From: Bacteroidaceae bacterium
GTDB taxonomy: Bacteria > Bacteroidota > Bacteroidia > Bacteroidales > Bacteroidaceae
Reading direction: 5' to 3'
DNA: 51,939 bases
Assembly: GCA_024401055.1 (NCBI GenBank)
Contig: JAKSLT010000006.1
Span: 1 to 51,939 of the forward strand
Of the stretch, positions 27,962 through 35,758 are shown one piece after another; the stretch's first letter is position 1, and every line of letters begins with the position of its first letter. The position numbers and the translations under genes were made by a program. Under the pieces are notes generated by a model that saw only the letters and a program-made list of their open reading frames with translations, did not search any database and was not told the DNA's origin.

Positions 27962-28182
27962 ACTTCTCCCCATTTAATTCGCGCTTCTTCCCATTTAATT
28001 CGTGCTTCTTCCCATCTAATTCGTATTACTTCCCATTTAATTCGAACTTCTTCCCATTTAATTTTTACTAGGTCAGTTTCAGTGTCGCGTAAAGGAGAAC
28101 TAGTGAAAATTAAAAGGGAACTAGTGAAAATTAAAAGGGAACTAGTGAAAATTAAAAGGGAACTAGTGAAAATTAAAAGGGA
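27962..28182. repeat. Mirrored 21-bp tandem array upstream of the ABC-F gene
   Basis: Five units spaced exactly 21 bp start at 27962, 27983, 28004, 28025 and 28046, each CTTC(T/C)CCCATTTAATT with a short variable end. After a spacer of about 32 bp, four nearly identical 21-bp units start at 28099, 28120, 28141 and 28162, each ACTAGT plus GAAAATTAAAAGGG. The right units are the reverse complement of the general left pattern. The sequence family is the same as at 12451-12634. A reading frame runs through it only because 21 is a multiple of 3. Confidence 0.92.
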
Positions 28183-28375
28183 AGAAGTGCATTTTGAATT
28201 AAGAATCGGGAATTAGGAATTAGGAATTTTGAATTAAGAATTTGGAAGTGGAGTATTGGGCATCCCGACTTTTGAAAAAACATACCGAAATCAACGCCGT
28301 TTTTCGTCGTTTTGAAATCTTTGTGTGACAAAAAGAACAAAGGAGACGGGTCGTTTTGTTAGGCGGAAGTGACAG

Positions 28376-28413
28376 AATAAAAAATAAAGGAGCAGCGCGG
28401 CGGCGTTTGCTCC
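28376..28413 (-). terminator. Possible terminator after rsmG
   Basis: On the minus strand a GGAGCA...TGCTCC stem with a GC-rich 13-base loop is followed by TTTATTTTTTATT, about 60 bp past the rsmG stop. The stem is only 6 bp. Confidence 0.5.
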
Positions 28414-28474
28414 CTTATCTTCTTTGTCAAAATTTTTTACAGTTTCGTGCAGCCTGAAAGGTGTCACTTACGGG

Positions 28475-29110
28475 TCAGCGGGCGACGAATACGCAGTGCT
28501 TTGTCTGGAAGTATTCTTCGGTGAAATACTGGGAGAGTGGGGTGACCACGGCGCGGGCGCCGAAGGGGCGCGTCTCTTCTGCGAGGTCGCCGCCTTTCAG
28601 GGTGATGATGCCATTCGGTAAGGCGTTGAGCTGCTGCGCTGTATCGATATTCTTATGGACGAGTCGTGCAAGTTCGCGGAGGTCCATGACGGCGCGGCTT
28701 ACGACGAAGTGAAAACGGTCTTTTTCTTCAATGACGTTGCGGTGGGCGCACTCTACGTTTTTCAGTCCTACGGCGTCGGCGACGGCCTGGGCCACGCGCA
28801 CTTTTTTGCCTATGCTGTCTATGAGGCGGAAGTGGGCTTCGGGGAAGAGAATGGCGAGGGGTATGCCGGGGAAGCCGCCGCCCGTGCCGAGGTCGAGGAT
28901 GCGCGTGCCGGGGCGGAAGCGGATGAGTTTGGCAATGCCGAGGGAGTGGAGGACGTGGTGCTCGTAGAGGTTGTCGATGTCCTTGCGGGAGATGACGTTG
29001 ATTTTGGCGTTCCAGTCCTCGTAGAGAGGCTGGAGGGCGGCGAACTGCTCGCGCTGCTCGGGCGTTAGGGTGGGGAAGTAAGAGTAGATTTTTTCTAATT
29101 GAGTTTGCAT
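28475..29110 (-). CDS. rsmG: 16S rRNA (guanine-527-N7)-methyltransferase
   Basis: SAM-dependent rRNA methyltransferase (GidB). The protein (211 residues) starts MQTQLEKIYSYFPTLTPEQREQF, followed by WNAKINVISRKDIDNLYEHHVLHSL, the SAM loop ILDLGTGGGFPGIPLAI, and IDSIGKKVRV. Start 29110 was chosen because the 27 codons upstream cover the promoter. It is transcribed away from ileS with a very short leader (about 10 bases). Confidence 0.95.
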   Translation of the reverse strand: MQTQLEKIYSYFPTLTPEQREQFAALQPLYEDWNAKINVISRKDIDNLYEHHVLHSLGIAKLIRFRPGTRILDLGTGGGFPGIPLAILFPEAHFRLIDSIGKKVRVAQAVADAVGLKNVECAHRNVIEEKDRFHFVVSRAVMDLRELARLVHKNIDTAQQLNALPNGIITLKGGDLAEETRPFGARAVVTPLSQYFTEEYFQTKHCVFVAR

Positions 29111-29128
29111 AATGCGGTAATTTTGGTG

Positions 29129-29136
29129 CAAAGATA
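29129..29136 (-). promoter_or_regulatory. -7 element of rsmG
   Basis: TATCTTTG on the minus strand, followed by CACC, is a strong -7 match just upstream of rsmG. No TTG is found 20 bp further upstream, so the -33 half is weak or absent. Confidence 0.55.
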
Positions 29137-29180
29137 CACACATTTTATAATATATACGGGCGCGTGTGGAGATTTTTTTG

Positions 29181-29188
29181 TATTTTTG
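29181..29188 (+). promoter_or_regulatory. -7 element of ileS
   Basis: TATTTTTG on the plus strand, about 31 bp before the ileS start, matches TAnnTTTG. The expected -33 position reads GGG, so activity may need another factor. It is arranged back to back with the rsmG promoter, about 45 bp apart. Confidence 0.5.
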
Positions 29189-29218
29189 CAAAGAAATTGT
29201 GTAATATAACTTATAGAC

Positions 29219-32200
29219 ATGTCAAAGAAATTCACCGAGCGCCAGTCGCTCAACCTTTCCGAAGTCAACAAGGAAGTGCTGACGGGGTGGGACAGCCTCG
29301 ACCTCTTCCATCGCAGCATAAGCGAGCGCGAGGGCTGCCCCTCGTTCGTATTTTTTGAGGGTCCTCCCTCGGCCAACGGCCATCCGGGTATTCACCACGT
29401 GATGGCGCGCACTATCAAGGACGTGTTCTGCCGCTACAAGACGATGCAGGGCTATCAAGTGAAGCGTAAGGCCGGCTGGGACACCCACGGTCTGCCCGTG
29501 GAACTCGGCGTGGAGAAGGAACTCGGTATTACGAAGGAAGATATCGGACGGAAGGTGAGCGTGGACGACTACAATCTGAAGTGCCGCCAGAACGTGATGA
29601 TGTATACGCAGGAATGGACCGACTTGAGCCACAAGATGGGCTACTGGGTGGATATGGAGCATCCGTACGTGACGTATGAGAATAGCTACATCGAGAGCCT
29701 GTGGTGGCTGCTGCAGCAGCTCTACAAGAAGGGCCTGCTGTATAAGGGCTACACCATACAGCCGTACAGTCCGGCTGCCGGTACCGGCCTGTCGAGCCAC
29801 GAACTGAACCAGCCCGGTTGCTACAGGGACGTGAAGGATACGACGGTGACGGCACAATTCAAGACCCTCCCCGAACCCCTTCCTCAAGGGCGGGGGCTGG
29901 ACGCCCTTTATACGCTTGGGCTGCCGGTATATGTGCTGGCGTGGACCACTACGCCGTGGACACTGCCCAGCAACACGGCACTCTGCGTGGGCCCGAAGAT
30001 AGACTATGTGGCCGTGAAGGGCAATAATCCCTACACGGGCGAAGAAGCCATCTACATTCTGGCCGAGAGCCGCCTGGGCGTATATTTCCCTGAACCGACA
30101 GAGCCGTCCCAAGATGAAGCACTCCCCCAAAGGGGGAGCGGGGAGGGGGCTTATCTCTGGCGCGGCAAGGGTGCAGACCTCGTGGGTTTGCACTATGAGC
30201 AGTTGATGCCGTGGGTGAAGCCATGCACCGTAGAGGGCGGCAAGGCCGTGGACAAGAGTAGCGAAGCCTTCCGCATCATCCCCGGCGACTACGTAACGAC
30301 CGAGGACGGCACAGGCATCGTACATATCGCCCCGACCTTCGGTGCCGACGACGCCAAAGTGGCCAAGGATGCCGGCGTGCCCTCGCTCTTCATTATTGAC
30401 AAGGCCGGCGATACAAGGCCTATGGTGGACTTTACGGGTAAGTACTTCGTGGAGGACGATATGGACGCCGACTTCCGCAACCTCTGCGTGAACGAGACCT
30501 ACTGGAAGCATGCCGGGCAGTTTGTGAAGAACGCCTACGACCCGCGCTTCAACCAGGGCGGCAAATACGACGAGAAGGCCGCACAGAAAGAAATGGACCT
30601 CAACGTGGTGCTCTGCCTCGAGATGAAGGAGGAGGGCAGCGCCTTCAAGATAGAGAAGCACGTGCACAACTACCCGCACTGCTGGCGTACCGACAAGCCC
30701 GTGCTCTATTACCCGCTGGACTCCTGGTTCATTCGCAGCACCGCCGCCAAGGAGCGTATGATGCAGTTGAACGACACCATCCTCTGGAAGCCCGAAAGCA
30801 CCGGAACGGGCCGCTTCGGCAAATGGCTGGAGAACCTGAACGACTGGAACCTCTCCCGCTCCCGCTACTGGGGCACGCCGCTGCCCATATGGCGCAACCG
30901 CGACACGAAAGAGGAAATCTGCATCGGCTCCATCCTGGAACTCTGGGACGAAATAGAGAAAGCCGTAGCCGCCGGCGTGATGAAGAGCAATCCCTTCAAG
31001 GACAAAGGCTTCGTGCCCGGCGATTACTCGGAAGAAAACTACCACAAGATAGACCTGCACCGCCCCTACGTGGACGACATCGTACTGGTGGGCGAGAGCG
31101 GCCAGCCCTTGCGCCGCGAACTCGACCTCATCGACGTATGGTTTGACAGCGGCTCGATGCCCTACGCCCAGATACACTATCCCTTTGAGAACAAAGAGCT
31201 GCTGGACAGCCGCACCGTCTATCCTGCCGACTTCATCGCAGAAGGCGTGGACCAGACGCGCGGATGGTTCTTTACGCTGCATGCCATCGCCACAATGGTG
31301 TTCGACAGCGTGGCCTTCAAGGCCGTCATCAGCAACGGCCTCGTGCTGGACAAAAACGGCCAGAAGATGAGCAAGCGCCTCGGCAACGCCGTGGACCCCT
31401 TCAGCGCCATCGAGCAGTACGGCAGTGACCCCCTGCGCTGGTATATGATAACCAACTCCGCCCCGTGGGACAACCTCTCGTTCGACCCCGACGGCGTGAA
31501 GGAAGTGAGCGGCTCGTTCTTCGGTAAACTGCACCAGACTTACGGCCTCTTGGCGATGTATGCCAACGTGGACGGCTGGGACAACACGCAGGAGAAGGTG
31601 CCCGTAGAGGAGCGCGACGTGCTGGACCGCTGGATTATCAGCGCCCTCGGTGCCTTGACGCAGGAAGTGAAGAGCGCCTACGAGGACTATGAGCCCACCC
31701 GTGCAGGACGTGCCATCCAGACTTTCGTCATCGACAACCTCAGCAACTGGTACGTGCGTCTGGCCAAGAAGCGCCTGTGGGGCGAAGGTCTCAGCAAGGA
31801 CAAGTTGGCCTGCTACCAGACGTTGCACGAGTGCCTGCTGACCATCAGCCAGTTGATGGCGCCTGTCGCACCCTTCTTCGCCGACCGCCTTTACAAGGAT
31901 CTTGGCGGACAGGCCGACAGCGTGCATTTGGACAAGTTCCCCGTGGCCGACGCAAGCCTCATCGACAGCGTGCTCAACGAAAGGATGGAGCGCGTGCAGA
32001 AGGTATGCTCCATGGCCCTTTCGCTGCGTAAAAAGGAGAAGATAGGCGTGCGCCAGCCCTTGCAGCAGATAGCCATCCCCGTGACCGACGCCGCCGCGAA
32101 GGAAGGCATAGAATACCTCCAGCGCATCATCCTTGAAGAGGTAAACCTCAAAGGCATCACCTTTGTGGAAGGCCAAATGATAGAGAAGAAGGTGAAACCC

Positions 32201-32659
32201 AACTTCCGCGTGATGGGCAAGAAGTTCGGCAAGCAAATGAAGGCCGCCGCCGCTGTGGTGGAAGGTCTCTCGCAGGAACAGATAGCCCAGTTGGAGGCCG
32301 GCGTGCTGCCCATAGAAGTGGAAGGTACGGCCTACGAACTGACGCGCGAAGACGTGGACATCCTCGCCGAGGATATGCCCGGATGGAGCGTAGCCAGCGA
32401 AGGCACTCTGACCGTGGCCCTCGACATTACCATTACTCCCGAGCTGAAGCAGGAAGGCGATGCCCGCGACCTGGTGCGCGCCATCCAGACCCTCCGCAAG
32501 AGTAGCGGCTTTGAAATCACCGACCGCATCAAGATTACCTTGCCCGCTGCTTCAAAGGATGCCGCAGAAGCATTCCGTGAGTATATAACGACGCAGGTGC
32601 TGGCCGTCAGCCTCGACTATGCCGAGAATATCGCCACACCTCAAATAGAAAAGGCATGA
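29219..32659 (+). CDS. ileS: Isoleucine--tRNA ligase
   Basis: Class I synthetase charging tRNA-Ile, with CP1 editing of misactivated valine. The protein (1146 residues) has the HIGH-type motif NGHPGIHHVMARTIKD at about 55-70, the editing-domain WTTTPWTLPSNTALCVGP, and KMSKRLGNAVDP near 715. The long size, KMSKR rather than KMSKS, and lack of a C-terminal cysteine zinc knuckle fit the eukaryote-like (type 2) IleRS. Two dispersed GC-rich repeats are embedded in frame in the editing region (residues about 215-226 and 302-312). The stop overlaps lspA by 4 bp (ATGA). Confidence 0.96.
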   Translation: MSKKFTERQSLNLSEVNKEVLTGWDSLDLFHRSISEREGCPSFVFFEGPPSANGHPGIHHVMARTIKDVFCRYKTMQGYQVKRKAGWDTHGLPVELGVEKELGITKEDIGRKVSVDDYNLKCRQNVMMYTQEWTDLSHKMGYWVDMEHPYVTYENSYIESLWWLLQQLYKKGLLYKGYTIQPYSPAAGTGLSSHELNQPGCYRDVKDTTVTAQFKTLPEPLPQGRGLDALYTLGLPVYVLAWTTTPWTLPSNTALCVGPKIDYVAVKGNNPYTGEEAIYILAESRLGVYFPEPTEPSQDEALPQRGSGEGAYLWRGKGADLVGLHYEQLMPWVKPCTVEGGKAVDKSSEAFRIIPGDYVTTEDGTGIVHIAPTFGADDAKVAKDAGVPSLFIIDKAGDTRPMVDFTGKYFVEDDMDADFRNLCVNETYWKHAGQFVKNAYDPRFNQGGKYDEKAAQKEMDLNVVLCLEMKEEGSAFKIEKHVHNYPHCWRTDKPVLYYPLDSWFIRSTAAKERMMQLNDTILWKPESTGTGRFGKWLENLNDWNLSRSRYWGTPLPIWRNRDTKEEICIGSILELWDEIEKAVAAGVMKSNPFKDKGFVPGDYSEENYHKIDLHRPYVDDIVLVGESGQPLRRELDLIDVWFDSGSMPYAQIHYPFENKELLDSRTVYPADFIAEGVDQTRGWFFTLHAIATMVFDSVAFKAVISNGLVLDKNGQKMSKRLGNAVDPFSAIEQYGSDPLRWYMITNSAPWDNLSFDPDGVKEVSGSFFGKLHQTYGLLAMYANVDGWDNTQEKVPVEERDVLDRWIISALGALTQEVKSAYEDYEPTRAGRAIQTFVIDNLSNWYVRLAKKRLWGEGLSKDKLACYQTLHECLLTISQLMAPVAPFFADRLYKDLGGQADSVHLDKFPVADASLIDSVLNERMERVQKVCSMALSLRKKEKIGVRQPLQQIAIPVTDAAAKEGIEYLQRIILEEVNLKGITFVEGQMIEKKVKPNFRVMGKKFGKQMKAAAAVVEGLSQEQIAQLEAGVLPIEVEGTAYELTREDVDILAEDMPGWSVASEGTLTVALDITITPELKQEGDARDLVRAIQTLRKSSGFEITDRIKITLPAASKDAAEAFREYITTQVLAVSLDYAENIATPQIEKA
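29862..29895. repeat. Dispersed palindromic element inside ileS (copy 1)
   Basis: The reverse complement of this stretch matches the intergenic element at 39354-39387 at 29 of 34 bases by my count (CCCCGCCCT, AGG, AGGGG, GGGGAGGGTCTT conserved). In ileS it is read as TLPEPLPQGRG, a low-complexity loop within CP1 just before LPVYVLAWTTTPWT. Confidence 0.75.
30122..30154. repeat. Dispersed palindromic element inside ileS (copy 2)
   Basis: CTCCCCC-AAA-GGGGGAGC followed by GGGGAGGGGGCTTAT resembles 51853-51886 (CTCCCCC-CTC-GGGGGAGC, then GGAGGGGGTCTTTAT) in arms, spacing and tail. In ileS it is translated as ALPQRGSGEGAYLW. Confidence 0.7.
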
Positions 32660-33198
32660 AACAGCGTGCGGTACTCTCGCTCCTGCTGATATGCGGCATC
32701 GTAGCCGCCGACCAGTGCATCAAGCACGCCGTGATGGACCGGATGATGCTGTATGAACGCATCGAGGTGACGTCGTGGTTCCACCTGTTCTATACGCAGA
32801 ATCAGGGTATGGCCTTCGGTATGTCCTTCTTCGGCACCTGGCTGCTGGCACTGCTGCGGCTGTGCGCCGTGGCAGGCTTCGGCTGGTACCTCGTGCGCTG
32901 CATCCGCCGCCGCCATCCCATGGGCTACATCGCATGCGTCGCCATGATTATTGCCGGCGCACTGGGCAACATCATAGACAATGTTCTCGGCTACGGCACC
33001 GGCGAGTGGATGAACGGCCACGTCACCGACATGTTCTACTTCCCCCTGTTCCAGTGGCCCGACTGGATGCCCCTCCTGGCCGGCAGGACATTCTTTGGCG
33101 CCGTGTTCAACTTTGCCGATGCCAGCATCTCCTGCGGCGCAGTAGCCCTGCTGCTGTTCTACTACAAATTTATGACACGCAGTAAAGAAGATGCATAG
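32656..33198 (+). CDS. lspA: Lipoprotein signal peptidase (signal peptidase II)
   Basis: Inner-membrane aspartyl protease that removes lipoprotein signal peptides. The protein (180 residues) has four hydrophobic segments, TQNQGMAFGMSFFG, and the two catalytic Asp motifs GNIIDNVLG and FNFADASIS. Length is slightly above E. coli LspA. It is translationally coupled to ileS (ATGA) and overlaps the next gene by 8 bp. Several lipoproteins in this window are its likely clients. Confidence 0.96.
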   Translation: MKQRAVLSLLLICGIVAADQCIKHAVMDRMMLYERIEVTSWFHLFYTQNQGMAFGMSFFGTWLLALLRLCAVAGFGWYLVRCIRRRHPMGYIACVAMIIAGALGNIIDNVLGYGTGEWMNGHVTDMFYFPLFQWPDWMPLLAGRTFFGAVFNFADASISCGAVALLLFYYKFMTRSKEDA

Positions 33199-34027
33199 AC
33201 GCCACACACCACTTCTCACCCGTGCACTTGCTTTCGTATTAACCGCGTGCCTCCCATTCGTCTCTTGTAACAGGGAACCGTCCCACCTTGGCGAGCGGGC
33301 TATGGCCGATGTAATGTACGATATCCATCTGGCACAGGCAATAGCTTCCGAGCATGGCGACTCTGTAGCGTACTACGAAAGAATGCTCTGCGATGCCGTG
33401 CTGCGCAAACACGGACTCACACAAGAGGAACTGGACCGCAACCTTCACTATTTCACCTCCCGCCCGGAAGAGTTTTACAAAGTCTATGAGCGTCTTTCAA
33501 AGCGAATAGATGGTCAGGGAGGAGAAGCCCCCATGACGGCGGGCACCTATAATACCGGCGACACCCTGAGCATCCGTCCCGACATGCCGCGCCTGATGCT
33601 GCTCAACACAGCCCGCAACCGCGCCACCTTGCGTTTCAATACAGATACCATAGTCAAGCCCGGCGACGAATTGCGACTCATATACCGCGCCACCAATATC
33701 TACCCCGAAGGCGAACGCAACATGCAGGCCTTCGTTCGCATGGAGTACGCCGACAGCGTGGCCACCGTGGCTCTTACGGCCGGCGGGACGGGCTACCAGC
33801 AGGAGACGCTGCCCCACACGTCGGCGCGAAGGCTCAAGGCCATCAGTGTAACGTTCCTCCAGAATGCCGCGTGGAGCGAAAAGCCCAAGCTCCTCATGCT
33901 CGACAACATACACGTCCTGTGCCTGAGACCTCAAAAGGCAGAGCCCGCCGCGCCGCCGGTGACGGCTCCCGCCGACACTGCCGGAACATCAGCCCCTGAC
34001 GCTGCCGTTTCTGCTAATAATCCTTAA
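33191..34027 (+). CDS. DUF4296 lipoprotein
   Basis: A 278-residue protein with a lipoprotein signal (LAFVLTACLPFVSCNRE; Cys at about 26). A helical DUF4296-like segment follows: MADVMYDIHLAQAIASEHGDSVAYYERMLCDAVLRKHGLTQ, which I give only as a region of about 40-80. The second half is predicted beta-rich and the C terminus is an Ala/Pro-rich tail (APPVTAPADTAGTSAPDAAV). DUF4296 proteins commonly follow lspA in Bacteroidetes. The function is unknown. It ends the ileS-lspA operon. Confidence 0.8.
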   Translation: MHRRHTPLLTRALAFVLTACLPFVSCNREPSHLGERAMADVMYDIHLAQAIASEHGDSVAYYERMLCDAVLRKHGLTQEELDRNLHYFTSRPEEFYKVYERLSKRIDGQGGEAPMTAGTYNTGDTLSIRPDMPRLMLLNTARNRATLRFNTDTIVKPGDELRLIYRATNIYPEGERNMQAFVRMEYADSVATVALTAGGTGYQQETLPHTSARRLKAISVTFLQNAAWSEKPKLLMLDNIHVLCLRPQKAEPAAPPVTAPADTAGTSAPDAAVSANNP

Positions 34028-34085
34028 ACATTGTGAGCGTAATTTAAGAAATGCCCCCGTAACGACTTTTTTTGAAGGGAAAGCG

Positions 34086-34116
34086 TTGACCGTGTCGCTT
34101 TTTTTTATTATCTTTG
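34086..34116 (+). promoter_or_regulatory. Promoter of the secreted TPR gene
   Basis: TTGACC (34086-34088 is TTG), exactly 20 bp including a T run, then TATCTTTG (34109-34116) followed by CACC. The start codon is about 64 bp downstream. The leader contains a small hairpin (ATGCC...GGCAT, 34125-34141). Confidence 0.8.
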
Positions 34117-34179
34117 CACCCGATATGCCTACCCAAGGCATTGTTCCGACTTTTTATTAACTAAAACAATATCTTTATT

Positions 34180-35637
34180 ATGAAGAAATTCTTCAGCATT
34201 CTTCTCGTGGCGGCCTGCGCAACCGTGGGCTCCACCGTTAAGGCACAGGACGTGCAAGTAGACCTCAGCGAGGCTGCTCCCATGAGCCCCGAAATCGAGA
34301 CCATGGCCCGGCAGACGATTGAACTTAACCTCTCCGACCCGGATGCGGCCAACAAGGTGTTTGCCAAGCTGGTGAAGAAGGCCGCCAAGAGCAACGAGCA
34401 GTGCGTGGCCGCCGGCAGGTTCTTCGTGGAAAACAGGATTTACCCCTGCGCCAAGCAGCTGGCCCAGCAAGCCTACAAGCTGAACGGTACGGACGTGGCC
34501 ACGCTGAAACTGAATGCCGCGGTGGCCCTGATGCGCAAGGACTATGGCGGCGCGGGCGCCAAGGTGGACGAAATCCTCCTGCAGGACGAGAACAACGTGG
34601 AGGCCCTTCGCTTGGGCGCGCGTATTTATAAATATGTGAACCCCATTGTCTCGGAGGAGTACCTTGACAAGATTATCGCCCTCGATGCCAATAACTGGAA
34701 CGCTTATAAGGAATACGGCGACATTGAGTACAGTCTGGACGAGTACAAGAAGGCGTGCGAGAAGTATGACGTGTACTACAAGAACACGCCGGCTTCAGAG
34801 CTCAGCATCCTTTCCGCCGAGCAGTACTGCTACAGCCTAATCGCCACGAGCCAGTGGGAGAAACTGGCGGAGGTGGCAGGCGTGTGTGAGCCTCTGAAGG
34901 CGGACGACATCGTCTTCAAACGCGCCCGCTTCTACAGTGACATCGAGACCTACAAAGAGGCCGAGTCTGCCAACAGCGTGAAGTATATCACGGAGAAGAT
35001 GTACGGTGACTCCACGTATATCTACCGCGACTATGCCTACGCCGCCAAGTACGCCGAGAACAACGACGACCTTGCCGGTGCCATTGAGTACTATAAGAAG
35101 GGTCTGGCCATAGACGACAAGCAGCTTCCCGCCTATCAGCAGGTGGCCAGCCTCTATCGCCGCCTGAAGGACACGGACAACGCTCTGGTTTACTACAAGA
35201 AGTACATGGAACTGAAGGGCGACAATGTTGACCTTGCCGACGAGCGCGGTCTCCTCCAGATTTATATCGCGGCGAAGAACAACGCCGCCACCCTCGAGGA
35301 GAAGCAGGCCGTGGCCGAGCAGGGCGATGCCATCGCCGAGCGCATCTGCACGGAGAAGCCGGACTCCTATCAGGGGCCCTACTATCGTGCGCAGCTCTGG
35401 ATTCTTGACAACAAGAACGCCGAGGAGAAACCCTATGAGAACTACATGAAGGCTCTCGAACTTCTTGGCGAAAATGCGGACTATGACACGATGATTGTTC
35501 AGGCTGCCACCTACTGCGCCTTCTACAACCTGAAGGTGGGCAACGATGCTAAGTGCACGGAACTCTGCAACAAGGTGCTGAAGTACGACCCCGAAAACGC
35601 CACCGCTAAGCAGTTCCTGCAGATTATTGCGCAGTAG
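34180..35637 (+). CDS. Secreted tetratricopeptide-repeat protein
   Basis: A 485-residue protein with signal peptide MKKFFSILLVAACATVGSTVKAQ. Almost all the rest is helical repeats of TPR type, for example NWNAYKEYGDIEYSLDEYKK, then AIEYYKKGLAIDDKQLPAYQ and ALVYYKKYMELKGD. The final repeat ends YDPENATAKQFLQIIAQ. It is probably a periplasmic scaffold for protein complexes; partner unknown. It has its own strong promoter. GC-ending codons dominate, suggesting good expression. Confidence 0.88.
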   Translation: MKKFFSILLVAACATVGSTVKAQDVQVDLSEAAPMSPEIETMARQTIELNLSDPDAANKVFAKLVKKAAKSNEQCVAAGRFFVENRIYPCAKQLAQQAYKLNGTDVATLKLNAAVALMRKDYGGAGAKVDEILLQDENNVEALRLGARIYKYVNPIVSEEYLDKIIALDANNWNAYKEYGDIEYSLDEYKKACEKYDVYYKNTPASELSILSAEQYCYSLIATSQWEKLAEVAGVCEPLKADDIVFKRARFYSDIETYKEAESANSVKYITEKMYGDSTYIYRDYAYAAKYAENNDDLAGAIEYYKKGLAIDDKQLPAYQQVASLYRRLKDTDNALVYYKKYMELKGDNVDLADERGLLQIYIAAKNNAATLEEKQAVAEQGDAIAERICTEKPDSYQGPYYRAQLWILDNKNAEEKPYENYMKALELLGENADYDTMIVQAATYCAFYNLKVGNDAKCTELCNKVLKYDPENATAKQFLQIIAQ

Positions 35638-35741
35638 GAGACCCACCCCCTCCCTCTAGGGCAGGGAGTGGATACTTACGAGCGACATGTTTTTTAACTT
35701 TTAATTTTTAACTTTTAACTTCCCCCGTAGGGGGGCATATA
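35636..35741. repeat. Composite dispersed repeat between TPR and Gfo genes
   Basis: Right after the TPR stop are a GC-rich hairpin (CCCTCCCTCTAGGGCAGGGAG), the string GATACTTACGAGCGACATG, an AT-rich run of 7-bp units (TTTTAAC/TTTTAAT, 35690-35720), and CTTCCCCCGTAGGGGGGCA. The same blocks in reverse order and orientation occur at 39295-39390, and the AT run plus CCCCCGTAGGGG recurs before clpX at 41235-41280. No TTG/TAnnTTTG promoter is seen for the gene downstream. Confidence 0.82.
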
Positions 35742-35758
35742 ACCCCAAAACCTCAAAA

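Larger units (their letters stand above)
27751..28441. repeat. 18-bp direct repeats bracketing the ABC-F/rsmG gap
   Basis: TTGTCAAAATATTTTACA (27751-27768) recurs at 28424-28441 with one mismatch, in direct orientation. The two copies bracket the 21-bp arrays. Between 27769 and 27960, and again between 28246 and 28375, I see no gene or clear signal. 28196-28245 is a run of GAATTAGGAATTA-type units. Confidence 0.6.

Noticed and set aside
27890..28216. Open frame of 108 codons with repeats such as SSHLIRTSSHLI
   Set aside because: It exists only because 21-bp repeat units keep the frame open. No start context, promoter or family support.
29222..32236. 1004-codon minus-strand open frame opposite ileS
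   Set aside because: ileS has complete synthetase motifs; the reverse frame has His/Val/Leu-rich shadow composition and no recognisable domain.
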